From contig DATBWU010000239.1 in the NCBI GenBank assembly GCA_036514635.1, positions 1 to 47,011 on the forward strand: a DNA stretch of 47,011 nt, in the 5' to 3' direction. Source of the DNA: DASSFZ01 sp036514635 (GTDB taxonomy: Bacteria > Chloroflexota > Anaerolineae > Fen-1058). Positions 24,335 to 33,000 of the stretch are shown in pieces. Positions within the stretch are counted from its first letter, which is position 1; every line of letters starts with the position of its first letter. The notes below the pieces were generated by a model. The model saw only the letters and a list, made by a program, of their open reading frames with translations. It was not told the origin of the DNA and ran no database searches. A program made the translations under genes and the position numbers.

Positions 24335-26839
24335 ATGCGTCGCTATTGGAAACGGCTCCTTTTAGCATTCGTGCTGCTTTCGGCGGCCTGTTCTGCCGGG
24401 GTCTACGCCTGGTTGTTCGTCGATCTGCCGTCGCTCGACACGCTGTACGAGCGCGCCGCTGCGCCGTCCACCAAGATTCTCGACCGGAATGGTCGGCTGC
24501 TGTACGAGATCATCGATCCGCATCGCGGCAAGCACACGCCCGTGCCGTTCGATGTGATCCCGGCCTATTGCCGCGAAGCGACGATCGCTACCGAGGACGC
24601 CAACTTTTACTCGAATCCCGGCGTCGATGTGATCGGCATCTTGCGCGCGGTGTGGATCAATTTGCAGGGCGGCGAGACGTTATCGGGCGGCAGCACCATC
24701 ACGCAGCAACTCGCGCGCAACCTGCTCCTGTCGCCCGACGAGCGATCGCAGCGCACCCTGACGCGCAAGCTGCGCGAGTCGATCCTGGCCTGGCGCATGG
24801 CGCAGCGCTTCAGCAAGGACGAAATCCTGGCGCTATATCTCAACGAGGTCTATTACGGCAACCTGGCCTACGGCATCGAAGCGGCGGCGCAGGCGTACTT
24901 CGGCGCGCCCGTCGGCCGGCTCGATCTGGCGCAGTGCGCACTGCTGGCCGGGTTGCCGCAATCACCTGCGAATTACGACCCACTGGTCGATCTGCCCGCG
25001 GCCAAGGCGCGCCAGGCGATTGTGCTCGACTTGATGGTGAAGGCGGGGTACATCGCTGCCGAACAGGCCGAACTCGCCAAGACCGAGGACTTGCGCTTCG
25101 CGTCCACGCCGTTCCCGATCGAAGCGCCGCACTTCGTCGCTTACGTGACTTCGTGGCTGGAAGATCGCTTCGGCCTGGAAGCGATTTACACACAGGGGTT
25201 GATCGTCACCACCACGCTCGATCTCGACTGGCAGCACGCCGCCGAGAGTATCACGCAGCGGCGCTTGAAGGAGTTGCAGGAGGGCACGGCGCTGAGTATC
25301 CCGGAAGGCCGGCCGGCCAACGCGCTGCACGTCAACAACGCCGCGCTCGTCGCGCTCGACCCGAACACGGGCGAAATCCTGGCGATGCTCGGCAGCCCCG
25401 ATTACTTCGATGCGAAGATCGACGGCGCGGTGAACGCAACGATCGCGCATCGGCAGCCTGGATCGTCGATCAAGCCGATCACCTACGCGGCGGCGTTCGA
25501 TCCGGCGCAGCCCGATCCGCTCACCCCGGCCAGCATGATCCTCGACGTGCGATCGGCGTTCCCGACGCGCGAGGGCGATCCGTACGTGCCGCGCAACTAC
25601 GACCAGCGATTTCACGGGCCTGCCTCGGCGCGCGAGGCGCTTGCGTCGAGTTACAACATCCCGGCCGTCAAGGCGCTCCAGCGCGCCGGGCTGGATCGCG
25701 TGATTGCGTTGGCGCGGGCGATGGGCATCGGCACGTTCGGCGATGCCAGCCGTTACGGCCTGTCGCTCACACTCGGCGGCGGCGAGGTTCGGCTGATCGA
25801 CATGGCTGCCGCATTCGGCGCATTCGCCAACGGCGGGCAGCGCGTGATTCCGGCGTCGGTCTTGCAGGTGACGACGGCATCGGGTGAGGTGTTGTACAAC
25901 GTCAGGCCCAAACTCGGCGAGCAGGTGCTCGACCCGCGCGTGGCTTATCTCATCAGCGACATCCTCAGCGACAACGCGGCGCGCGCACCGGCCTTCGGCG
26001 AGTATAGCGTGCTGCGGCTCACGCGCCCGGCAGCGGCGAAGACCGGCACGACGACCGACTGGCGCGACAACTGGACGATCGGTTATACGCCCGATCTCGT
26101 CGTCGGCGTGTGGGTAGGCAACGCCGACAATCAGCCGATGGAGCACATCAGCGGCGTGGCTGGAGCGGGGCCGATTTGGCACGACTTCATGGAGATCGTG
26201 TCGAAGGGCACACCGGAGCGCGAGTTTGAGCGCCCGGCCGGCCTGGCCGATCTCGACGTATGCGCCACGTCCGGCTTGCTGCCGACGCCGTACTGCCCCT
26301 TCACCAAACGCGAGGTGTTCATCGCCGGGACCGAGCCGGTGCAGCCGGATAACCTGTATCGTCCATTCCAGATCGACGTTGCCACCGGGCGACTCGCCAC
26401 GTCCGACACGCCGCTCGATCGAGTCGCCACGCGCGTGTATCTGGTGCTGCCGGCCGAAGCGCAAGAGTGGGCGCGCGAGAACGGGATTCCGCAACTGCCA
26501 ATCTCCAATCTCGATTCTCGAGAGTCGAACCTCCAACTTCCAACGTCCAACTTCCAAGTTCGCATCACGCGGCCTTATGCTAGGACAGTTTACAAGATTA
26601 CGCCGCAGACGCCTTTGGAAACGCAGCGCATCCCGGTGCAGGCCATTGCCGCCGACGGCGTGCAGATCGAACGGTTGACGATCTTCGTCGATGGGCGGGC
26701 CATTGGGGTGTTTGATAGCGTGCCCGTTCGGACGTGGTGGACGTTGTCGCCGGGCCGGCACGTGTTCACGGTCGAGGCGGTTGACCGCCAGGGGAATCGG
26801 CTGGCCGGTGCGCCGGTGACGATTGTCGTGACCCAGTGA
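24335..26839 (+). CDS. Class A penicillin-binding protein (PBP1A/1C type)
   Basis: This 834-residue bifunctional peptidoglycan synthase is anchored by an N-terminal helix (about 8-30). The GT51 transglycosylase has Glu87 in IATEDANFYSNPG and motif GGSTITQQLARNL. The transpeptidase has Ser377 (QPGSSIKPITY, an SxxK), SYN (ASSYNIPAVKAL) and KTGTT. A C-terminal beta-sandwich (ITRPYARTVYKI to VTQ) is like the BiPBP_C domain of PBP1C. Before it sits an odd stretch (QLPISNLDSRESNLQLPTSN) encoded by intergenic-type word repeats. AGCGAATC arrays flank the gene on both sides. Confidence 0.95.
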   Translation: MRRYWKRLLLAFVLLSAACSAGVYAWLFVDLPSLDTLYERAAAPSTKILDRNGRLLYEIIDPHRGKHTPVPFDVIPAYCREATIATEDANFYSNPGVDVIGILRAVWINLQGGETLSGGSTITQQLARNLLLSPDERSQRTLTRKLRESILAWRMAQRFSKDEILALYLNEVYYGNLAYGIEAAAQAYFGAPVGRLDLAQCALLAGLPQSPANYDPLVDLPAAKARQAIVLDLMVKAGYIAAEQAELAKTEDLRFASTPFPIEAPHFVAYVTSWLEDRFGLEAIYTQGLIVTTTLDLDWQHAAESITQRRLKELQEGTALSIPEGRPANALHVNNAALVALDPNTGEILAMLGSPDYFDAKIDGAVNATIAHRQPGSSIKPITYAAAFDPAQPDPLTPASMILDVRSAFPTREGDPYVPRNYDQRFHGPASAREALASSYNIPAVKALQRAGLDRVIALARAMGIGTFGDASRYGLSLTLGGGEVRLIDMAAAFGAFANGGQRVIPASVLQVTTASGEVLYNVRPKLGEQVLDPRVAYLISDILSDNAARAPAFGEYSVLRLTRPAAAKTGTTTDWRDNWTIGYTPDLVVGVWVGNADNQPMEHISGVAGAGPIWHDFMEIVSKGTPEREFERPAGLADLDVCATSGLLPTPYCPFTKREVFIAGTEPVQPDNLYRPFQIDVATGRLATSDTPLDRVATRVYLVLPAEAQEWARENGIPQLPISNLDSRESNLQLPTSNFQVRITRPYARTVYKITPQTPLETQRIPVQAIAADGVQIERLTIFVDGRAIGVFDSVPVRTWWTLSPGRHVFTVEAVDRQGNRLAGAPVTIVVTQ

Positions 26840-26931
26840 ATCAGCGAGTCAGCGAATCAGCGAGTCAACGAGTCAGCGAGTCAACGAGTCAGCGATCCGG
26901 CGCAGCGATCGCTGATTCGCTGATTCTTTTT
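26838..26931 (+). terminator. Terminator built from word repeats
   Basis: GAATCAGCGAGTCAGCGA (26838-26855) pairs with TCGCTGATTCGCTGATTC (26909-26926) with one mismatch, followed by TTTTT (26927-26931). The loop is further AGCGAGTC units. It overlaps the stop codon of the penicillin-binding protein gene and precedes the HAD gene promoter. Confidence 0.75.
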
Positions 26932-26950
26932 ACACCCCGTTTACACCGCG

Positions 26951-26979
26951 CTTACAACCCGCTTCACCTCGTGTATAAT
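26951..26979 (+). promoter_or_regulatory. Promoter of the HAD gene, giving a nearly leaderless transcript
   Basis: CTTACA (26951-26956), 17 bp, TATAAT (26974-26979). The ATG is at 26987, 8 nt past the -10 box, so transcription would begin at or next to the start codon. No Shine-Dalgarno is present. Confidence 0.65.
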
Positions 26980-26986
26980 CCTTCTC

Positions 26987-27742
26987 ATGACGATCAAAGG
27001 CATCCTCTTCGACCTGGGCAGCACGTTGCTTGAGTTTCAAGGCGAGTGGAACGAGGTGATGCGGCGCGGCGCGCAGGAGCAGGTCGATTTTTTCCTGTCG
27101 CACGGATTGACCCTCGACCGCGAGGCGTTTCTCAAGCGCCACCGCGAATTGATCATGATGCTCATCGAGAAGGGCGCGCAGGACTGGATCGAGTATAGTT
27201 CCGACAAGGCGCTCAAGATGGCGCTGGAAGAGTTCGGTTATGCGGACCTGTCCCAATCGCTCGTTGACGAGTCCCTGAGAACACTCTACGCTCACAGTGA
27301 GACCTTGTGGCGTCCCTTCCCCGACACCTACGCCACGCTCGATGCGCTGCGCGCGAGAGAATACAGGCTGGCGATCATTTCCAATGCGCGCGACGCGGGC
27401 AACGTCCACCGCCTGATCGACAACAACCGCCTGCGTCCCTGGTTCGACCCGATCCTGATCTCGGCCGAGGCCGGCGTGCGCAAGCCGAACCCGCGCATCT
27501 TCAAAGCCGTGCTTGAGCACTGGGGCATGAGGCCGGACGAAGCGATCATGATCGGCGATATGCTCGGCGCGGACGTGCTCGGCGCGAAGAACGTCGGCAT
27601 GCGCAGCGTGTGGGCGACGATGCAGGCCGATCGCAGCGCAAATGAAGCGCACCTGGACACGATCGTGCCGGACGCGACGATTACGTCTCTGTCAGAGTTA
27701 CTTCCATTGCTGGATAGGTGGAATGGTTTGATGGTTGGATAG
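26987..27742 (+). CDS. HAD-superfamily hydrolase
   Basis: This 251-residue haloacid-dehalogenase-like protein has a helical cap. Motif I reads FDLGSTLL: nucleophile Asp9 is present, but the usual second Asp (DxD) is Gly11, so phosphatase activity may be altered. Motif II is IISNAR, motif III Lys is in GVRKPNPRIF, and motif IV reads MIGDMLGADVLGA. The substrate is unknown. The gene appears leaderless. Its last codons (ATG GTT GGA TAG) come from a word-repeat array that fills the gap to the sensor kinase gene. Confidence 0.88.
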   Translation: MTIKGILFDLGSTLLEFQGEWNEVMRRGAQEQVDFFLSHGLTLDREAFLKRHRELIMMLIEKGAQDWIEYSSDKALKMALEEFGYADLSQSLVDESLRTLYAHSETLWRPFPDTYATLDALRAREYRLAIISNARDAGNVHRLIDNNRLRPWFDPILISAEAGVRKPNPRIFKAVLEHWGMRPDEAIMIGDMLGADVLGAKNVGMRSVWATMQADRSANEAHLDTIVPDATITSLSELLPLLDRWNGLMVG

Positions 27743-27835
27743 TTGGATGGTTGGATAGTTGGATGGTTGGATAGTTGGATAGTTGGTTAGTTGGTTTCTG
27801 CATTCCTCATTCTACATTCTACATTCATCAATCAT
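27730..27835. repeat. GTTGGATAG array followed by ATTCTACATTC array
   Basis: About 70 bp of GGTTGGATAGTTGGAT units run from the end of the HAD gene to 27795. CATTCTACATTCTACATTC follows up to the sensor kinase ATG. The first array is in the sense orientation of the HAD gene and supplies its stop. No Shine-Dalgarno remains before the kinase. Confidence 0.8.
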
Positions 27836-27842
27836 CATTTCC

Positions 27843-29291
27843 ATGTCTCTCCGCACTCGCCTGCTCGTCTCGTACATCCTCATCGTCGCGGTGTTCTTGC
27901 TGGTCATCGTCTTTGCGGCGATTGTTCTGCTGCGCGGCAACCCGGTGCAGCGGCGGCTTTTGGTGCAGCGCCTGGAAGTCGAAGCGAGCATCCTGGCCCT
28001 GCTCAGCAACCGACCGATTCGAGCCGGGACGACTCCTGCCGAAATTCTCGACCGCCTCCCGCAAGAGCGCGACCCGTCCAACACCACGCGCTTCCTGTTT
28101 GTCGACGGTGCGTCCGGCAATGTGATCGTCGATGACCAGAACGAACTGACTGGCCGCAACCTGTTCGAACTCAGCGGCGGGAGACCGACGGGATTGACGC
28201 TGGAAGGCGAGTTCAGCCTGAGCGGCCAGCCTTGGCTGTACGCGGCGCGGCCTTTGCAAATCGGCAATCGACGCGGCACGTTAGCGGTCGCTGCCGAGCC
28301 ACTGGTGCAGACTTCACTACTGCGCGACCCGATCTTTCGCGAGATGATCGATCCGATTCTCTTCGCAACCGCGATCGCGCTAGGCGTCGCCTTGATTGCT
28401 GCAATCATCGTCGCGCGGTCGATCACCCGACCGATTCAGCACGTTGCCGCCGCCGCCAACGCCATCGCCGCAGGCAATCTTCAGCATACAGCACCGGTCG
28501 AAGGGCCAAGCGAGGTTCAGGAACTGGCGGCCAATTTCAACACGATGGCCGACCGGGTGCGCGCCTCGCAACACAGCCAGCGCGACTTCCTGGCGAACGT
28601 GTCGCACGAGCTGAAGACGCCGTTGACCAGCATTCGCGGCTTTGCACAGGCCATCGTCGACGGCGCGGCGGGCGACGCCGAATCGATCCGCAAGAGCGCC
28701 TCGATCATTCGCGAAGAGGCCGAGCGTATGGCGCGCATGGTCAGTGAGCTGCTCGACCTGTCGCGCATCGAGACCGGGCAGATGGCGATGCAGCACACAC
28801 CGGTGCGGGTGGGCGATGTGCTGCGCGGCTGCGTCGAGCGACAACTGCTCCGCGCGCGAAGCGCGAATATCGATCTAACGATCGACGTGCCGGGCGATCT
28901 GCCGCAGGTTCAAGGCGACGGCGATCGATTGGCGCAGGTGTTCAACAATCTCATCGACAATGCGCTCAAGCACACGCCGGCCGGGGGCAAGGTCGGCGTA
29001 TCGGCGCGGGCGATGACCGGATCGTCCGTGGCGAGGAAAGGCAAGCCGTGGCCGGGCGGCGTCGACATCAGCGTGACGGATACGGGGCCGGGCATCCCGC
29101 CCGAAGACCTGTCGCGCGTCTTCGAGCGCTTCTACCAGGTCGATAAGTCGCGGGCGCGGTCGGCGGGCGGCAGCCTGGGACTGGGCCTGGCAATCGCCAA
29201 AGAGATCATTACCGCGCATGGCGGATCGATCCATGCCGAGAGCGTCACCGGGCTGGGAACGAAGCTCGTCGTGCGGCTACCGCCGGGGTGA
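27843..29291 (+). CDS. HAMP-HisKA sensor histidine kinase
   Basis: This 482-residue kinase starts at ATG 27843 (MSLRTRLLVSYILIVAVFLL); an upstream in-frame ATG lies inside repeat DNA and is rejected. Two helices flank an extracytoplasmic sensor of about 140 residues. HAMP (SITRPIQHVAAAANAIAAGN) is followed by HisKA with phospho-acceptor His255 (NVSHELKTPLTSIRGF). HATPase_c has N box FNNLIDNALKHTP and G boxes DTGPGI and GLGLAI. It has no adjacent regulator; the orphan OmpR-type regulator at 5128 is the best candidate in the window. Confidence 0.93.
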   Translation: MSLRTRLLVSYILIVAVFLLVIVFAAIVLLRGNPVQRRLLVQRLEVEASILALLSNRPIRAGTTPAEILDRLPQERDPSNTTRFLFVDGASGNVIVDDQNELTGRNLFELSGGRPTGLTLEGEFSLSGQPWLYAARPLQIGNRRGTLAVAAEPLVQTSLLRDPIFREMIDPILFATAIALGVALIAAIIVARSITRPIQHVAAAANAIAAGNLQHTAPVEGPSEVQELAANFNTMADRVRASQHSQRDFLANVSHELKTPLTSIRGFAQAIVDGAAGDAESIRKSASIIREEAERMARMVSELLDLSRIETGQMAMQHTPVRVGDVLRGCVERQLLRARSANIDLTIDVPGDLPQVQGDGDRLAQVFNNLIDNALKHTPAGGKVGVSARAMTGSSVARKGKPWPGGVDISVTDTGPGIPPEDLSRVFERFYQVDKSRARSAGGSLGLGLAIAKEIITAHGGSIHAESVTGLGTKLVVRLPPG

Positions 29292-29300
29292 GGCGGACTG

Positions 29301-29345
29301 GCGGGTTTGTGGGTTGGCTGGTTGGTTGGATGGATGGTTGGTTGA
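29301..29345. repeat. GGTTGGTTGGATGG word array
   Basis: Tandem GGTTGGCTGGTTGGTTGGAT-like units occur directly after the sensor kinase, again in the sense orientation of the upstream gene. The array ends at the -35 box of the next promoter. Confidence 0.65.
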
Positions 29346-29348
29346 ATC

Positions 29349-29377
29349 TTGACGCTGCCTGTTCGGGCCGATATAAT
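29349..29377 (+). promoter_or_regulatory. Sigma70-type promoter
   Basis: TTGACG (29349-29354), 17 bp, TATAAT (29372-29377). The next start codon is ATG 29435. Confidence 0.8.
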
Positions 29378-29434
29378 TCTGGCTGGCTTCTGGTTTGTCC
29401 GTATTACCGGTTCGCCGGTCGGAAGCGAGGCCTG

Positions 29435-29797
29435 ATGAACACCGGCACCGAACTGCTGTTTCCACCTTATGCGATATCGCACCTCAAAAACCTGCGTGGC
29501 CCGAAGTGGCGGCAACTCGTCGAGCGCGTCTTGCGGTTGAAAGAAGATCATCCCGAGGCGCTGGCGTTTTCGTGGATGATGATGCGGCTGGATGGCTGCC
29601 GCACCTGCGAGGTGGATTCCTACAAGGCGATGCACGGCTGCGTGGCCTGCGCGACGGTGAATATCCGCCGTTTCAAAGGTACGGATGAGGAATTGCTGAA
29701 ACTGTACAACGACGCGCTGAAGGAAGTGAAAGCCTATCTGACCCAGCGGCGCAAAGCCGCGCGAAGCGCGCTCGCCGCCCGGGTTGACATCGACTGA
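29435..29797 (+). CDS. Small protein with paired CxxC motifs
   Basis: This 120-residue product runs from ATG 29435 (MNTGTELLFPPYAISHLKNL); an in-frame extension upstream crosses the promoter and repeat. It has CRTC and CVAC spaced by 12 residues (DGCRTCEVDSYKAMHGCVAC), a plausible zinc or iron-sulfur site, followed by a helical, Lys/Arg-rich end. I do not recognise the family. It stands alone between two promoters: the promoter of the riboswitch-metH transcript overlaps its last codons. Confidence 0.75.
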   Translation: MNTGTELLFPPYAISHLKNLRGPKWRQLVERVLRLKEDHPEALAFSWMMMRLDGCRTCEVDSYKAMHGCVACATVNIRRFKGTDEELLKLYNDALKEVKAYLTQRRKAARSALAARVDID

Positions 29798-29811
29798 GGG
29801 TGTGGTAAACT
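29784..29811 (+). promoter_or_regulatory. Promoter of the SAM riboswitch-metH transcript
   Basis: TTGACA (29784-29789), 16 bp, TAAACT (29806-29811). The start would be near 29818, about 20 nt before the aptamer. The -35 box lies inside the end of the upstream coding region. Confidence 0.75.
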
Positions 29812-29838
29812 CCCGGCCCAATTGAATAGCACACTGCG

Positions 29839-30006
29839 CTCATCCAGAGAGGCGGAGGGACCGGCCCTGTGAAGCCTCGGCAACCAGTCTGGATGTTGGA
29901 AGGTGGAGATTAGAGATTGGAGCGGCGTGTCTTCTAACTTCAAACTTCCATCCTCCAACGTCTAACATGGTGCCAATTCCGGCAGAAGTAAATTCTGGGA
30001 GATGAG
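29839..30006 (+). ncRNA. SAM-I (S-box) riboswitch with enlarged P3
   Basis: P1 forms from CTCATC (29839-29844) and GATGAG (30001-30006). Conserved S-box parts are present: AGAGAGGCGGAGGGACCGGC, then CCTGTGAAGCCTCGGCAACC, and GGTGCCAATTCC before GGCAGAA. The variable segment between GGCAACC and GGTGCC, where P3 forms, holds about 80 nt containing GTTGGAAGGTGGA (29893-29905) and TCCATCCTCCAAC (29947-29959), near-complementary arms typical of the local word repeats. SAM binding should stabilise P1 and allow the downstream terminator, lowering metH expression when methionine is plentiful. Confidence 0.93.
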
Positions 30007-30030
30007 AGCAAGCTCCGATATGCCGATCTT

Positions 30031-30061
30031 GCCTCTTCCACCCGAAGGGGCTTTTTGTTTT
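30031..30061 (+). terminator. Riboswitch-controlled intrinsic terminator
   Basis: GCCTCTT (30031-30037) pairs with AAGGGGC (30045-30051), followed by TTTTTGTTTT. It sits between the SAM-I aptamer and the metH start and is the expected off-state structure. Confidence 0.85.
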
Positions 30062-30076
30062 CGTGAGGGGTATACC

Positions 30077-33000
30077 TTGAAACTACTTCCACACACCAAT
30101 CGACGCTACCTCGACGCGCTGGCCGATCACGTCGTTGTGTTCGACGGCGCGATGGGAACCAGCATTCAGGCCTGTCACCTCGGCCCGCCGGACTTCGGCG
30201 GCGAATCGCTGAACGGCTGCAACGATTATCTGGTGATCAGCCAGCCCGAAGTGATCGAGCAAATTCACGCCTCGTTCCTGGCGGTCGGCTGCGAAGCGAT
30301 CGAGACCGACACCTTCCGCGCCAATCGCATCACGATGAAGGAATACGGCCTGCAAGATCGCATCGTCGAGATCAACCGCGCGGCTGCGTCGCTGGCCCGC
30401 CGGACGGCGGATCGCTTTGAGAAAGAAACCGGCGTGTCGCGCTTCGTCGCCGGCTCGATCGGCCCATCGGGCCTGTTGCCGTCCGCCGACGATCCCACGT
30501 TGAGCAACATCACTTTTCAGGCATTGGTCGATGTCTTCCGCGAGCAGTCGGTCGGGCTGATTCAGGGCGGCGCCGATTTGTTGCTTATCGAGACGCAGCA
30601 GGACATTCTTGAGACGAAGGCCGCCGTGCACGGCGCGTGGCGCGCGTTTGAACAGACCGGCGTTCGGGTTCCGTTGCAGGTGCAGGTCACGCTCGATACG
30701 ACGGGCCGCATGTTGTTGGGGACCGACATCGCCGCCGCGCTGACGATACTCGAATGCCTGCCGATCGTCGACGTGATCGGACTCAACTGCTCGACCGGCC
30801 CGGACTACATGCGCGAGCCGGTGCGCTATCTCGCTGCGCATTCGCGCAAGCCCATCTCGGTGATCCCCAACGCCGGCCTGCCGCTGAACGTCGACGGCCT
30901 TGCGGTGTATCCGATGAAGCCTGTGCCGCTGGCCGAGACGCTGGCCGAGTTCGTGACCGAACTAGGTGTGAACGCCGTCGGCGGTTGCTGCGGCACGACG
31001 CCGGAGCACCTCAAAGAAGTGGTCGATCGTGTGCGCGGGCTGAAACCGAAGCGAAAATCCACCGCGGAGGACGCAAAGAGCGCAGAGGGATTCTTAGATT
31101 CCTCTGCGTCCTCTGCGCTCTTTGCGGTGGATAACCGTTCGCCGATGATCGCGTCGGCCATGCGCGCGATCCCGTTGCGCCAAGACCCGCCGCCGATGAT
31201 CGTCGGCGAGCGCGTCAACTCGCAAGGCAGCCGCAAGATCAAGCGCCTGCTGCTGGCCGACGATTACGACGGCATCCTCGAAGTGGCGCGCGGGCAGGTC
31301 GAGGGCGGCGCGCACACGCTCGACGTGTGCGTGGCGCTCACCGAGCGCCCCGACGAGGCCGAGCAGATGCGCAAGGTCGTGAAGAAGCTCCAGATGAGCG
31401 TCGAGACGCCGCTGATGATCGACTCGACCGAGGCCGACGTGATCGAAGCCGCGCTCGAAATGAACCCGGGGCGCGCCATCATCAACTCGATCAACCTGGA
31501 GAATGGCCGCAAGCGCTGCGACGTCGTCTTGCCGCTGGCGATGGCCCACGGTGCGGCGGTGATCGCGCTGACGATCGACGAGCGCGGCATGGCGAAGACG
31601 GCCGACGCCAAGCTCGAAGTCGCGAAGCGCATCCACGACATCGCCGTCAACGAGTACGGCCTCTCGCCCGATTCGCTGATCTTCGACACGCTCACCTTCA
31701 CGCTGGCGACGGGCGATCCGGAGATGGCGAACTCGGCGCTCGAAACCATCGAGGGCATTCGCCAGATCAAGTCCGCGCTGCCCGGCGTGCTGGCCTCGCT
31801 CGGCGTGAGCAACGTGTCGTTCGGCCTGAACCCGGCGGCGCGCGCTGCGCTGAACAGCGTATTCCTGTATCACTGCGTGCAGGCCGGCCTCGACATGGCG
31901 CTGGTGCATCCCAAGGATATCACGCCGTATCCTGAGATCGACGCCTGCGTGCGCGGGATGTGCGACGACCTGATCTTCAACCGTGCGCCCGACGCGCTGG
32001 CAAAGTTGATCGCCCATTTTGAGCAGGCAGGCGCGGTCGATGCAGGCAAAGCCGTCGAGGACCCGACAGAAGGCATGACACCGGAGCAGAAGATCCATTG
32101 GATGATCCTGCATCGCAAGAAGGACGGCATCGAGCCGATGATCGACGCGTCGATCCGGGCGCACGGCCCCGACGCCGGTGGGACATCGAACGACGGCGCG
32201 GTGTGGACGCTCAACCATGTCTTGCTTCCGGCGATGAAAGAGGTCGGCGACAAGTTCGGTGCGGGCGAGCTGATTCTGCCTTTCGTGCTGCAATCGGCGG
32301 AGGTGATGAAGAAGGCCGTTGCGCACCTGGAGCAATACCTCGACCGGAAAGAGGGCGAGACGAAGGGCAAGGTCGTGTTGGCGACGGTGTACGGCGACGT
32401 GCACGACATCGGCAAGAGCCTGGTCAACACCATCCTGACCAACAACGGCTACACCGTTTACGACCTGGGCAAGCAGGTTCCGGCGAACGTGATCATCGAC
32501 AAGGCCATCGAAGTCAATGCCACGGCGATCGGCCTGAGCGCGCTGCTGGTCTCGACCTCGAAGCAGATGCCGCTGATTGTCAACGAGCTGCACAAGCGCG
32601 GGCTGGCGTTCCCGGTGCTGATCGGCGGCGCGGCGATCAACCGGCGCTTCGGGCGGCGCATCCTCTTCACCGAGTCGGGCGAAGCGTACTCATCGGGTGT
32701 GTTCTACTGCAAAGACGCCTTCGAGGGTCTCGACACGATGGAGAAGTTGATCGATCCGAACGAGCGAGGAGACTTCGTGGGGCGCATCATCGAGGAAGCG
32801 CGAGCGGAGGTGAGCGGGAGACCGGCGAAGGACGAACGACGACCGACGGAAGCAGTGCCTTCGTCCTCTGTCCTTCGTCTTTCGTCGCTGGAGATACCCC
32901 ATCCTCCCTTCTGGGGCGCGCGCGTGATCCGCGAGATGCCACTGGAAGTCATCTTGCAGTACCTCGACCTCAATGAGCTATACCGCTTGCAGTGGGGCGC

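Noticed and set aside
24962..26761. 599-codon open frame antisense to the penicillin-binding protein
   Set aside because: Arg/His-rich shadow with no recognisable motif, opposite an unmistakable transpeptidase.
27783..27842. N-terminal extension of the sensor kinase
   Set aside because: It is translated word repeat (FLHSSFYILHSS); the hydrophobic start at 27843 is the normal kinase start.
30002..30076. In-frame ATG start for metH 75 nt upstream
   Set aside because: It would begin inside P1 of the riboswitch and translate through the terminator. TTG 30077 has a ribosome-binding site and matches the normal MetH N-terminus.
31094..32593. 499-codon open frame antisense to metH
   Set aside because: It is opposite conserved pterin- and B12-binding motifs and has no domain of its own.
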